From: Amycolatopsis sp. GM8
GTDB taxonomy: Bacteria > Actinomycetota > Actinomycetes > Mycobacteriales > Pseudonocardiaceae
Assembly (NCBI RefSeq): GCF_021653975.1
Contig: NZ_JAJKFK010000007.1
Location: 310,001 to 374,000 of the forward strand
DNA length: 64,000 nucleotides
Direction: 5' to 3'
Within the stretch, counting starts at the first letter, position 1, and every line of letters begins with the position of its first letter. Below the pieces are notes generated by a model. That model made no database searches. It was not told where the DNA came from and saw nothing but the letters and a program-made list of their open reading frames with translations. The translations under genes and the position numbers were made by a program. Shown one piece after another: positions 26,138-34,183 of this stretch.

Positions 26138-26391
26138 CGCGCGGCAGCACCGTCCACAGTGATCAGTTCGACCCCGGCAATACCGTTGTCTCACCGCTAA
26201 TTCTTCGCGCGGCCGACAGTTGCCGCGTTTTTCCCGCGTATTGGCCGTGCCGGGTTCAGAATGAAATCCACAGTGGACTCGAACCGTCCCGGCGGCCGAA
26301 ATGAGCCGTAAATAGGGTGCTGCTAGGCACGGTAAGCGGTCGTTTGGCATAATCGCCGGTGACCACGGTGGGCAGAGGAGAGTAACGCACA

Positions 26392-27213
26392 ATGCGAAGC
26401 CGGATTCAGAAGATCACCCCGAAAAAGGCGGAAGAGATGCTGTCCGCCAATACCGCCAACCGGCCGTTGTCCAGGCCACTCGTCCGCTCGTTCGCCGAGG
26501 CGATGCGCCGCGGCGATTGGCGGGTGACCCACCAGGGCATCGCCTTCGACACCAACGGCGTCCTGGTCGACGGCCAGCACCGGCTCGCGGCCATCGTCGA
26601 GGCCGACCAGCCGGTGGAACTGACCGTGTTCACCGAGGTCCCGGCGGACACCTTCGACGTGCTCGACACCGGCCGCAAGCGCAACGCGGCCGACGCGCTG
26701 GCCATCGAAGGTGAAACGAACAGCCACATGCTCGCGTCCATGCTGCGCACCGTGTGGCTCTATCAGAACCGCCCCGACGTGAGCTGGTCCGGCAACAACG
26801 GGATCGTCACCAACCACCAGATCATCGGTGCCCTCGAAGAGCACCCCACGATCCGTGACTTCGTCAAGATCGGCGAACGCATCGCCACCGAAGCCGCCAT
26901 GATCAAGTCCGCCGCCGGCGCCGCCAGCTACCTCGTGTGGCACGCGAACCAGAAGGCCAACCTCGACGAGTGGTACGACGGCATCATCGACGGCGCGGGC
27001 CTCAAGCGCGCCGACCCGCGCCTGACCTTCCGCAACCACATGTTCCGGCTCGCCCGCAAGCAGGCCGGCCAGGTCCTCAAACGGCGCGACACCCGCGAGC
27101 ACCTCACCCTCTACTTGAAGGCCTTCAACGCCTGGGCCCAGGGCGAGGAACTCCCCCAGCTCCGGTTCACCGCCCGCGAGCCGTTGCCGCCCGTCACCCG
27201 GGTCGACTCCTGA
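26392..27213 (+). CDS. ParB/Srx-like domain protein, orphan
   Basis: This 273-residue protein begins MRSRIQKITPKKAEEMLSAN. Residues about 45-75 carry WRVTHQGIAFDTNGVLVDGQ, then HRLAAIVEADQPVELTVFT, which resembles the ParB-type CTPase/nuclease core (GQHRL). The C-terminal part is helical and basic. Similar proteins occur in actinophages, plasmids and chromosomes, usually without a ParA partner; none is seen here. AGAGGAGAG precedes the ATG. It may bind DNA or nucleotide, but no specific role is claimed. It could be a mobile-element remnant, although no integrase is adjacent. Confidence 0.6.
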   Translation: MRSRIQKITPKKAEEMLSANTANRPLSRPLVRSFAEAMRRGDWRVTHQGIAFDTNGVLVDGQHRLAAIVEADQPVELTVFTEVPADTFDVLDTGRKRNAADALAIEGETNSHMLASMLRTVWLYQNRPDVSWSGNNGIVTNHQIIGALEEHPTIRDFVKIGERIATEAAMIKSAAGAASYLVWHANQKANLDEWYDGIIDGAGLKRADPRLTFRNHMFRLARKQAGQVLKRRDTREHLTLYLKAFNAWAQGEELPQLRFTAREPLPPVTRVDS

Positions 27214-27287
27214 CACCCCTCGGTCCTTGATCCACGGCGGGATAGGCTGATGGTGAACACCGTTCGCGATCACCAAGGGGACACGCA

Positions 27288-28136
27288 GTGTCATATCAGC
27301 CGGTTTCACCTGACGAGGTAGCGCGCGCCACCGGCCGGACCGACGTGGACGAAAAGGCCAGCCCAGCGCGGGTTTACGACTATTTCCTCGGCGGTACGAA
27401 CAACTATGCCGTCGACCGTGTCTGGGCCGAGCGGGCGGAGGGGCGGTACCTGGAGTCCGGTCAGAACATCCGGCACATGTACCGCTCCAACCGTGGCGCG
27501 CTGGGGCGGGTCGTCGAATACGCCATTCGCGAGCACGGGATCCGGCAGATCGTCGACATCGGGTCCGGCCTGCCCACGGTCGGCAACGTGCACGAGGTGG
27601 CCGACGAGATCGCGCCGGGACAGTGCAGCGTGCTGTACGTCGACAACGAGACCATCGCGCACGCGCATTCCGACATCCTGCTGAGCCGGACCGCCGATCC
27701 CGACCGGCATCGCGCGGTCTTCGCCGACCTGCTCGAATTCGACAACCTGTGGGACAAGATCTTCGCGGAGCAGGTCCTGCGTCCCGGCGAGCCGATCCTG
27801 TTGCTGGTGATGGCGGTCCTGCATTTCATCGGGGACTCGGCGGGCGCGCACGCCGCGATGGCGTTCTACCGCGACATGCTGCCGCCAGGTTCGCTGCTGG
27901 CCATCTCACACGGCACGTTCGACGGGGCGACGCCTGAGTTCCGGGACCTCATCGAGCAGTACGGCCAGACGACCACCAACGCGTTCATGCGCACGCAGGA
28001 CGAGATCATCACGTTCTTCGGCGACTTCCCGCTCGTGACACCGCTGGATTACACGTCACACTGGCTCAACCCGGACCCGCCGAATGTCGAGCCGTGGCGC
28101 ACGCATTGCGTGGTCGGGATCGGCCGCAAGCCGTAG
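27288..28136 (+). CDS. SAM-dependent methyltransferase, DUF574 family
   Basis: This 282-residue protein is a full-length DUF574 member. It has KASPARVYDYFLGGTNNYAV (the family's YDYxLGGxxNy motif), SAM motif IVDIGSGLPTVGNVHEVA, VLYVDNETIAHAHSDIL, LLLVMAVLHFIGD and terminal VVGIGRKP. AAGGGG precedes the GTG start at 27288. No XRE/DUF5753 or DUF397 gene is adjacent, unlike the copy at 2371-3174. The substrate is unknown. The ECF41 sigma gene begins about 95 bases downstream on the same strand. Confidence 0.88.
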   Translation: MSYQPVSPDEVARATGRTDVDEKASPARVYDYFLGGTNNYAVDRVWAERAEGRYLESGQNIRHMYRSNRGALGRVVEYAIREHGIRQIVDIGSGLPTVGNVHEVADEIAPGQCSVLYVDNETIAHAHSDILLSRTADPDRHRAVFADLLEFDNLWDKIFAEQVLRPGEPILLLVMAVLHFIGDSAGAHAAMAFYRDMLPPGSLLAISHGTFDGATPEFRDLIEQYGQTTTNAFMRTQDEIITFFGDFPLVTPLDYTSHWLNPDPPNVEPWRTHCVVGIGRKP

Positions 28137-28231
28137 TGGTGTCCGGATTGGATGGACCCTTTCGCCCGCACGATCAACGCGGCTCCTGGATTCCGGCCGA
28201 CCCTATTCCCCCGCAATCCGCCGCTCGCGGA

Positions 28232-29140
28232 GTGACGGACTCCGACGTGAGTGCCGAGCCGGGAGGGGCGGACGATCTCGAGGAGGCCGCGGCGGTCTTC
28301 ACGACGGCGCGGCCAAGGCTGTTCGGGATCGCCTATCGCATGCTCAGCAGCGCCGCCGAGGCCGAGGACCTGGTGCAGGAAGTCTGGCTGCGGTGGCAGG
28401 CGTACGACCGTTCCCAGGTCAGCAACCCGGACGCGTTCCTGGCCACGACGACGACCCGGCTGGCTATCAACGCGCTCCGGTCGGCGCGGGTGCGGCGCGA
28501 GACGTACATCGGGCCGTGGCTGCCCGAGCCCATCGACACGAGCGCGGACCCGTACCTTGGCGCCGAGCGTGGCGAGGCACTCGAATTCGCGGCCCTGCTG
28601 CTGATGGAGAAACTCACGCCCAATGAACGCGCCGCGTATGTGTTGCGCGAAGCATTCGACTACGCCTACGCCGAGATCGCGAACATCCTGTCGTCGACCG
28701 AACCCGCGGTGCGCCAGCTGGTCAGCCGGGCGCGCAAGCACATGGCGAGCGAACGGCACTCCCCGGCGGACGCCGCCGCGCAGCGGGAACTGCTGACCAC
28801 CTTCATCGCCGCCGCCCGGTCCGGCGACATGGCCGCGCTGGAGCGGCTGTTCACACCGGACGTGACCAGCCTGTCCGACGGCAACGGCCGGGTGCGCGTC
28901 GCCCGCCAGCCGATTGTGGGCGTGCGGCGGGTGGTGCGGTTCCTGACGGCGATCTCGGGCTCGTTCTGGGAGAATGTCGACGTCCAGTGGGCGACCACCA
29001 ATGGGCAGACATCTGCCGTGCTGCGCGTCGACGGCGAGCTGTACGGCCTGCTCACGGTGAACGCCACCACCGAGGGTATCGACCGGCTGCTGTGGATGGT
29101 CAATCCCGAGAAGAACAGGGCGGTGTCCGTCCCGGCCTGA
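28232..29140 (+). CDS. ECF41-family RNA polymerase sigma factor
   Basis: From GTG 28232 the product is 302 residues. Sigma-2 has PRLFGIAYRMLSSAAEAEDL then VQEVWLRWQ. The linker carries GPWLPEPI, the WLPEP signature of ECF41. Sigma-4 has LTPNERAAYVLREAFDYAYA, then EIANILSSTEPAVRQLVSRA. A SnoaL-like C-terminal domain contains DGNGRVR and ends WMVNPEKN, matching the ECF41 DGGGR and NPDKL motifs. In this group the C-terminal domain acts instead of an anti-sigma factor. The partner oxidoreductase gene follows at 29201 with an ECF41-type promoter between. An in-frame GTG at 28247 is an alternative start. Confidence 0.9.
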   Translation: MTDSDVSAEPGGADDLEEAAAVFTTARPRLFGIAYRMLSSAAEAEDLVQEVWLRWQAYDRSQVSNPDAFLATTTTRLAINALRSARVRRETYIGPWLPEPIDTSADPYLGAERGEALEFAALLLMEKLTPNERAAYVLREAFDYAYAEIANILSSTEPAVRQLVSRARKHMASERHSPADAAAQRELLTTFIAAARSGDMAALERLFTPDVTSLSDGNGRVRVARQPIVGVRRVVRFLTAISGSFWENVDVQWATTNGQTSAVLRVDGELYGLLTVNATTEGIDRLLWMVNPEKNRAVSVPA

Positions 29141-29167
29141 TGTCACAAACCGCGGCGCTACCCGGTC
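29141..29167 (+). promoter_or_regulatory. Candidate ECF41-type promoter of the NDH-2-like gene
   Basis: TGTCACA at 29141-29147 lies directly after the sigma gene stop. It equals the published ECF41 -35 element. GGTC at 29164-29167 follows after 16 bases, close to the CGTC -10 element (normally after about 17). The site is 34 bases before the oxidoreductase ATG, so the sigma factor probably drives its neighbour. Confidence 0.65.
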
Positions 29168-29200
29168 TTTCCTGGTGACAGCGAGAGAACAGAGGCCCAG

Positions 29201-30553
29201 ATGCGCACGATTCTGGTGGTCGGCGGCGGGTACGCCGGTTTCTACACGGCATGGAAACTGGAGAAGAAGCTCCGGCCGGGCGAGGCGCGAGTCGTCGTTG
29301 TGGACCCGCGCCCGTACATGACGTATCAGCCGTTCCTGCCCGAAGTCCTGGCCGGATCGGTCGAAGCGCGCCACGCGGCGGTGTCGCTGCGCCGCCACCT
29401 GCGCCACACCAAACTCATCTCGGGCCGGGTCGTCAAGGTCGATCACGCGCACCGGACCGCCACAGTGCGTCCCGCCGAGGGGCCGGATTTCCCACTCGGC
29501 TACGACATCCTCGCCGTCACAGCCGGCGCCGTGACCCGCAAGCTCGCCGTGCCTGGCGTGGCGGAGCAGGCGATCGGCATGAAGCACGTCGAGGAGGCCG
29601 TGGCGATCCGGGACCGGCTGCTGACCGCCTTCGACCGGGCCGCCACGCTCGAACCCGGGCCACAGCGCCGGAAGCTGCTCACGGCGACGTTCGTGGGCGG
29701 CGGGTTCTCCGGCGTCGAAGGCTTCGGCGAGCTGCTGTCCCTGGCGACCTCGCTGCTCCGCTCGTACCCCGAGCTGGACCGGAACGAACTCCAGTTCCAC
29801 CTGGTCGAGGCGCGGGACCGGATCCTGCCCGAAGTCACCGACAGGCCCGGCGAGTGGGTGGTGCGGTCACTGCAGAAGCGCGGCGCACACGTGCATCTCA
29901 ACGCCCAATTGCTCGCCGCGACCGACGGGCATGTGGTGCTGTCGACCGGCGACGAGTTCGACTCCGAGCTGATCGTGTGGACCGTCGGCAACGCCGCGAA
30001 CCCAATGGTGCGCAGCCACACCGACCTGCCGATCGACGGGCGCGGGATGCTCGTCGTGCGAGCCGACCTGCGGGTCGGCACCGAGAGTGAGCCGGTGCCG
30101 GACGCCTGGGGCGCCGGTGACGACGCGGCGGTGCCCGACCTCACCGCCGGCCGGCCCGGCGTCGCGATCGTCCCGAACGCGCAGAACGCGGTGCGTCAGG
30201 GCAAACTCCTCGCCAAGAACATCGTGGCCGACCTGCGCGGCCGGAAAGTGCGGCCGTATCTGCACCACAGCTTCGGCACGATCGCCACGCTGGGGCTGGG
30301 CCGCGGCATCTTCCAGTACCACGGCATCGTCATCAAGGGATTCCTGGCGTGGGTGATGCACCGCGGATACCACGTTCTCGCCGTGCCGAGCTGGGAACGG
30401 AAGATCCGGGTGTTCGCGGTCTGGCTGACCGCGGCGGTGTCCGGGCGCGACATCGTGTCCCTGGCGTCGGTGCAGGACCCGCGGCGCGCGTTCGTCACTG
30501 GCGAGGAGCCGGGGGAACCGGCTGTCCGATCCGAGCATGCTCAATCGGCATGA
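29201..30553 (+). CDS. NADH dehydrogenase type II-like FAD oxidoreductase
   Basis: This 450-residue flavoprotein has two Rossmann motifs. The FAD motif is ILVVGGGYAGFYTAWKLE at residues 4-21. The NADH motif is ATFVGGGFSGVEGFGELLS near residue 165. Later motifs are GDEFDSELIVWTVGNAANP, DAWGAGDDAAVPD and GVAIVPNAQNAVRQG. NDH-2 enzymes oxidise NADH and reduce quinone at the inner membrane face without proton pumping. The C-terminus has amphipathic or hydrophobic stretches suited to membrane attachment. As a neighbour of ECF41 it fits the oxidoreductase partner type (COE). The quinone reaction is inferred. Confidence 0.88.
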   Translation: MRTILVVGGGYAGFYTAWKLEKKLRPGEARVVVVDPRPYMTYQPFLPEVLAGSVEARHAAVSLRRHLRHTKLISGRVVKVDHAHRTATVRPAEGPDFPLGYDILAVTAGAVTRKLAVPGVAEQAIGMKHVEEAVAIRDRLLTAFDRAATLEPGPQRRKLLTATFVGGGFSGVEGFGELLSLATSLLRSYPELDRNELQFHLVEARDRILPEVTDRPGEWVVRSLQKRGAHVHLNAQLLAATDGHVVLSTGDEFDSELIVWTVGNAANPMVRSHTDLPIDGRGMLVVRADLRVGTESEPVPDAWGAGDDAAVPDLTAGRPGVAIVPNAQNAVRQGKLLAKNIVADLRGRKVRPYLHHSFGTIATLGLGRGIFQYHGIVIKGFLAWVMHRGYHVLAVPSWERKIRVFAVWLTAAVSGRDIVSLASVQDPRRAFVTGEEPGEPAVRSEHAQSA

Positions 30554-30746
30554 GGATGTCGTGCGCGAGTTCGCCGAGGCCTGCCGGCGGGCAGACGTCG
30601 CCGCGCTCGGGGCCGCGGTGTGTGACGGCGGCGGACGACGTCGTCCACCTGGTCACGGCTTTGCCTGCCCGGTCAGCTTCGACGTGGCGGGCGCCAAGAT
30701 CACCGCCGTGTGGATCGTGCGGAACCCGGCCAAGCTGCGCGCCTGA
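30537..30746 (+). pseudogene. Remnant of a SnoaL/sigma C-terminal-like domain
   Basis: The 69-residue frame overlaps the end of the oxidoreductase gene. It begins HEDVVREFAEACRRADVAAL, like the start of SnoaL-type C-terminal domains of ECF sigma factors. It ends IVRNPAKLRA, like the NPDKL terminus of those domains. The middle part, about 60-80 residues in intact relatives, is mostly missing. It therefore looks like a decayed, internally deleted copy. It could instead be a short expressed protein, but no known family has this size. Confidence 0.5.
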
Positions 30747-30769
30747 CCGGGCCCGCACGACACCACGAT

Positions 30770-31894
30770 TCAGGCCGTGACGAGCGAAAGCCCGTAGGTC
30801 CGCAGGATCTCGTTCACCGGCTGGAACCACGTCTCGCCGCCGGAGGTGCAGTTGCCGTACCCGCCGGAGGTGACGCCCTGTGCCTGGTCACCGGAGATGA
30901 ACGAACCACCCGAGTCGCCCGGCTCCGCGCACACCGTGGTCCGCGTCATTTCGTACACCGCGCCCTGCTGGTAGTTCACGGTCTCGTTCAGGCCTTCCAC
31001 AACGCCGCAGTGCCAGTGCGAAGTCGAACCCGAGCGGCAGATCGACGTCCCCGGGACGGCCACCGCCGAACCGCGCACCAGCTGGTCGCTCACGGTGCCC
31101 CAGCCCAGCACGACGGGCGTGGTCCACCAGCCGTTGCCGATGGTGATGTAGGAATAGTCGTTGCCGGGGAAGGAAGATCCGGCGAACGTGCCCTGCGCCG
31201 AGCCGTCCCAGCCGGCGGTCGTCGAGCCGGGGGTGCCGCAGTGCCCGGCGCTGACGAACCCGCCCTGCACCGAGAACCCGATGGAGCAGCGCACGTTTCC
31301 GTTGATGTAGTAGGGATCCCCGCCGACGGTGCCGGCCGACTCGGTCGACGCGCGCGGCGCGGTCGCCACGGTCACCCGCGTGCCGGTCTGACGCGCCCGC
31401 GCCAGGAACCCGTCGACGTCCGCGCCCCGCGCGCCCGGCTGCAGCGTCACCACGAGGCTGCCGGTGCGCGGATCGGTGCGCCAGCTCGTCACCGACGCCG
31501 GCGCGGGCTGGGCTTTCGCCGAGTTGTCGAGCGCTTTCTTCGCGCCGTCCAATGCGGCGGCGCTGACCTGGGTGGGTGCGGTCGCCGCGCCGGTCCGCTC
31601 GACCGCCGCCGCGGCTGCCGGGTTCGTCACGCCGACCACGAGCTTGCCCTGCGCCGCGTCGAACCACGCGCCGCCGAACGCCGCGCCCGCCGCCTGCTGC
31701 GCCGCGGGCAGCACGTCGGTGGCGGCCTTCTCCTGGGTGAGCCTGTTCTGGACCTGCTGGGCGGTGAGGCCGAAGTCGTGCTGCATGGCCGTGATCAGCG
31801 CGGGCGAGGCCTGCGCGACGGTGGCGGGCGCCACCGCGACGGTGGCGAGGACGAGCGCGGGCAGGACCGCGCGGGCGATTGTTCGTCGATGCAT
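30770..31894 (-). CDS. Secreted S1-family serine protease with alpha-lytic-type prodomain
   Basis: This 374-residue preproenzyme starts at ATG 31894, preceded by GGAGGTG. It has a signal peptide (RAVLPALVLATVAVAPATVA) and a prodomain of about 145 residues. The mature streptogrisin-like protease follows from about GTVGGDPYYING. The catalytic triad is His in FVSAGHCG, Asp in PGNDYSYI and Ser in EPGDSGGSF. Cys pairs match the usual disulfides (RCSIGF with AGHCG, ICRSGS with HWHCG, VCAEPG with GNCTSG). It is exported and probably self-processed. A DasR-like half-site lies 64 bases upstream. Confidence 0.92.
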   Translation of the reverse strand: MHRRTIARAVLPALVLATVAVAPATVAQASPALITAMQHDFGLTAQQVQNRLTQEKAATDVLPAAQQAAGAAFGGAWFDAAQGKLVVGVTNPAAAAAVERTGAATAPTQVSAAALDGAKKALDNSAKAQPAPASVTSWRTDPRTGSLVVTLQPGARGADVDGFLARARQTGTRVTVATAPRASTESAGTVGGDPYYINGNVRCSIGFSVQGGFVSAGHCGTPGSTTAGWDGSAQGTFAGSSFPGNDYSYITIGNGWWTTPVVLGWGTVSDQLVRGSAVAVPGTSICRSGSTSHWHCGVVEGLNETVNYQQGAVYEMTRTTVCAEPGDSGGSFISGDQAQGVTSGGYGNCTSGGETWFQPVNEILRTYGLSLVTA

Positions 31895-31957
31895 GGATAC
31901 ACCTCCGTGGAACGGGGAAAAACACACCGTTCGTCCAGTGTGCGAGCAGTTTCCCAA

Positions 31958-31973
31958 ATTGGTCTAGACTTTT
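31958..31973 (-). promoter_or_regulatory. Possible DasR-type (dre) site upstream of the protease
   Basis: The plus strand reads ATTGGTCTAGAC followed by TTTT. The first 12 bases match the DasR operator core (TGGTCTAGACCA type) but the right end does not. It lies in the 215-base gap between the protease and the divergent DUF998 gene. The match is incomplete. Confidence 0.35.
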
Positions 31974-32109
31974 GCCACGGCCTGTCCGATTCCTGTCCCG
32001 TATTGCGCCATTCGGCCCCGCCCGAACGGCGGTGGTGGGGTTAACCGGACCCAGGATCCGGGAGTAAGCCGCGTGGCCCACGGCACGGGTGAATCCTTAG
32101 CGTCGAACC

Positions 32110-32970
32110 ATGCCGATCATCGCCCGTCACCGGCTGGTGACCAGAACCGGAGTCCTGTTGGGAATTCTCGGCGTCTCGACGCTGGTCGCGCTGCACCTAC
32201 TGCCACGATTCGGCGGCGTTGACCCGATCCACGATCTCGTGTCGGACTATCCGTTGCACGCTTACGGTACCGGTATTCCGTACGTGCTCGCACTGTTGAG
32301 CATGAACGCCGCGGCTGTGGTCCTGACGTTCGCCATGGCGCGGCACGGGCTGGCGCGGGGGCGACTGGCGCCCGGACTGCTGGTCACGTGGTGCGTCAGC
32401 CTGCTCGGGCTGACCGTGTTCCTCAAGGATCCGATCGGTTCGCCGGGCACCTGGTACGGCTTCGTCCACATGGTCTGTACCACTGTGATGGCGGCCTGCG
32501 TGCCGGCGCTGTGCGTGCTGCTGTGGTGGCGGTTTCGCGGCCGGGCGCGCCGGCAGGCACGGACCCTCCTGGTGCTCAGCGGTCTGGCCGTGGCCTGCAT
32601 GATCCCGTTCGTCGTCGGGTTCCTGACGCACAGCGGACGCGACCGGTTCGCCGGCCTGAGTATCGGGCTGTTCGAACGCGGGATGATCGTCGTCGATGTG
32701 GCGGTGATGCTGGTGCTGGCGTTGTGGACCCGAGAGCTGGCCGCCGGTCAACGTCCGGATTCGAGCAGGGCCAGGAGAATCCGGCGCAGCTCCGCGCGAT
32801 CGCGGGGCTCGATCGTCGCCAGCCTGCGGTCGAACTCCGCGCCGAGCGCCGCGAGCGCGCGATCCCGCGCCGCCTCGCCCTCGTCGGTGAGCACGAGCCG
32901 GTGCCGCCGCAGGTCCGCGTCGTCGATCTCACGTCGCATGAATCCCTTGGCGACGAGGTTGCGCACGTAG
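32110..32970 (+). CDS. DUF998-like membrane protein with antisense-overlapping tail
   Basis: Residues 1-215 form six membrane helices typical of DUF998 (GVLLGILGVSTLVALHLL, YVLALLSMNAAAVVLTFAM, LLVTWCVSLLGLTVFL, VCTTVMAACVPALCVLLWW and two more). After LVLALWTRELAAGQR the frame continues for about 70 Arg/Ser-rich residues. Those bases encode the MarR gene on the other strand. The natural C-terminus of the family is near residue 215, so the tail is probably a fortuitous extension. The role of the family is unknown. Confidence 0.7.
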   Translation: MPIIARHRLVTRTGVLLGILGVSTLVALHLLPRFGGVDPIHDLVSDYPLHAYGTGIPYVLALLSMNAAAVVLTFAMARHGLARGRLAPGLLVTWCVSLLGLTVFLKDPIGSPGTWYGFVHMVCTTVMAACVPALCVLLWWRFRGRARRQARTLLVLSGLAVACMIPFVVGFLTHSGRDRFAGLSIGLFERGMIVVDVAVMLVLALWTRELAAGQRPDSSRARRIRRSSARSRGSIVASLRSNSAPSAASARSRAASPSSVSTSRCRRRSASSISRRMNPLATRLRT

Positions 32971-33164
32971 ACCGTCACGCTGGCCTTGGGGATCACCAGC
33001 TTGACCGCCAGCTCGGCCGGGTACGGCGACGTGGCGACCTCGGCGAGCACGAAGAACTCCTTCGGATCCAATCCCAGCTCGGTCAGCTCGGCGGTGCAGG
33101 CGTCCAGCACGACGGTCAGCAGGCGATGGTTCAGCGTCCACAGCTGTGCGGCGTCGTTCGGCAC
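32748..33164 (-). CDS. MarR-family transcriptional regulator
   Basis: This protein has 138 residues from GTG 33164, or 140 from GTG 33170. The inner GTG is favoured because GAGGAGGG lies seven bases before it. The winged helix is visible in PAELAVKLVIPKASVTVYVR and in the wing with REIDDADLRRHRLVLTDEG. It is divergent from the alpha/beta hydrolase gene at 33257, which it probably controls. Its 3' end overlaps the DUF998 frame by 223 bases on the opposite strand. The ligand is unknown. Confidence 0.85.
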   Translation of the reverse strand: MPNDAAQLWTLNHRLLTVVLDACTAELTELGLDPKEFFVLAEVATSPYPAELAVKLVIPKASVTVYVRNLVAKGFMRREIDDADLRRHRLVLTDEGEAARDRALAALGAEFDRRLATIEPRDRAELRRILLALLESGR

Positions 33165-33190
33165 GCGCACCCCTCCTCGGGTGGTACAGT

Positions 33191-33207
33191 TCTGAAGTAG
33201 TTCCAGA
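33191..33207. promoter_or_regulatory. Possible MarR operator
   Basis: TCTGAA and TTCCAGA form an imperfect inverted repeat around GTAG in the 92-base gap between the divergent MarR and hydrolase genes. The size is right for a MarR site but the symmetry is incomplete. Confidence 0.35.
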
Positions 33208-33256
33208 TCGTACTAATGGATCTCTCGAACAAACTCTACGCGAAAGGTGCCATCAG

Positions 33257-34171
33257 GTGCTTCAGCACATCACGATCCCGCGCGGCCCGATCGAGCTGGC
33301 GGCGAACCTCCACCTGCCCGATGACGCCGGGGAAACCGCGCCGCTGCAAGCCGTCGTGCTCTCGACGCCGGGCAGCAGCGTGAAGGAACAGATCGGCGCG
33401 AACTACGCGTCCCGCCTCGCCGCCCGCGGTATCGCGGCGCTCGTGTTCGACCCGGCCCACCAGGGGCAGAGTGGCGGCGAGCCTCGCGACCTCGAAGACC
33501 CGTACCGCCGCGGCGAGGACATCTCCTACGCGATCGACGCGCTCAGCACGATCCCCGGCATCGACCCGAACCGCGTCGGCGTCCTCGGTATCTGCGCCGG
33601 TGGCGGCTACGCGGTGCACACCGCTCGCACGGACCATCGCATCAAGGCAGTCGGCACTGTCGTTCCGGGCAACATGGGCACGTCGTTCCGCGGCTTCCAG
33701 CCGGACGGCCCGGTGGCCGCACTCGACGCCATGGCCGCCGCACGTATCGAGGAAACCCGCACCGGTGAGCTGAACCGCGCGAACTGGCTGCCCGACACGC
33801 TGGAAGACGCGGCCGCGGCCGGTCTGACCGATATCGACACGACCCAGGCGATCACCTTCTACCGCACCGAGCGGGGCAAGAACGAGCATTCGACGAACCG
33901 CCGCCTCGCGCGCGGCGACTCGCTGCTCCTGGGATACGACGCCTTTCACCTGGTCGATCAGCTCATGACCCAGCCACTGCAGGTCATCCTCGCCGGACGC
34001 CTCGGCAACACCGGCTCCTACGAGTCCGGCATGCGGCTGTGGAAGCTGGCGCCCAACCCGGTCGATCTCATGGTGGTCGAAGGCGCCGGCCATTACGAAA
34101 TGTACGACGTGCCCGAGTACGTCGATGCCGCCGTCGATCGGCTCGTCGCCTTCTACTCGGACCACCTGTAA
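33257..34171 (+). CDS. Alpha/beta hydrolase (dienelactone hydrolase-like)
   Basis: From GTG 33257, with GAAAGG nine bases upstream, the product is 304 residues. The N-terminal strand PIELAANLHLP leads to VVLSTPGSSVKEQIGANYAS. GHQGQSGGE-like PAHQGQSGGEPRDLEDPYRR follows. The nucleophile elbow is replaced by GVLGICAGGGYA, with Cys as the probable nucleophile as in dienelactone hydrolases. His is in EGAGHYEMYD. It resembles the YcjY/MhpC-like group. The frame is open upstream into the MarR region but that part lacks family homology. It is divergent from MarR. Confidence 0.85.
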   Translation: MLQHITIPRGPIELAANLHLPDDAGETAPLQAVVLSTPGSSVKEQIGANYASRLAARGIAALVFDPAHQGQSGGEPRDLEDPYRRGEDISYAIDALSTIPGIDPNRVGVLGICAGGGYAVHTARTDHRIKAVGTVVPGNMGTSFRGFQPDGPVAALDAMAAARIEETRTGELNRANWLPDTLEDAAAAGLTDIDTTQAITFYRTERGKNEHSTNRRLARGDSLLLGYDAFHLVDQLMTQPLQVILAGRLGNTGSYESGMRLWKLAPNPVDLMVVEGAGHYEMYDVPEYVDAAVDRLVAFYSDHL

Positions 34172-34183
34172 CCCGGGGGTTAC
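34168..34183. terminator. Palindrome containing both stop codons of two convergent genes
   Basis: GTAACCC-GG-GGGTTAC is a perfect 7-bp inverted repeat. The hydrolase TAA (34169-34171) lies in one arm, and the allophanate-hydrolase-like TAA (reverse strand, 34182-34180) lies in the other. It may act as a bidirectional terminator; the two-base loop makes a cruciform or dimer-type structure uncertain. Confidence 0.45.

Noticed and set aside
26268..26290. Reverse strand looks like a tRNA T-arm (GGTTCGAGTCC)
   Set aside because: The flanking stem does not pair and no acceptor, D-arm or anticodon arm can be built nearby; it also contains the recurrent CCACAGTGG motif.
33146..33256. Upstream extension of the alpha/beta hydrolase frame
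   Set aside because: It overlaps the MarR start region and lacks homology; GTG 33257 with GAAAGG is a better start.
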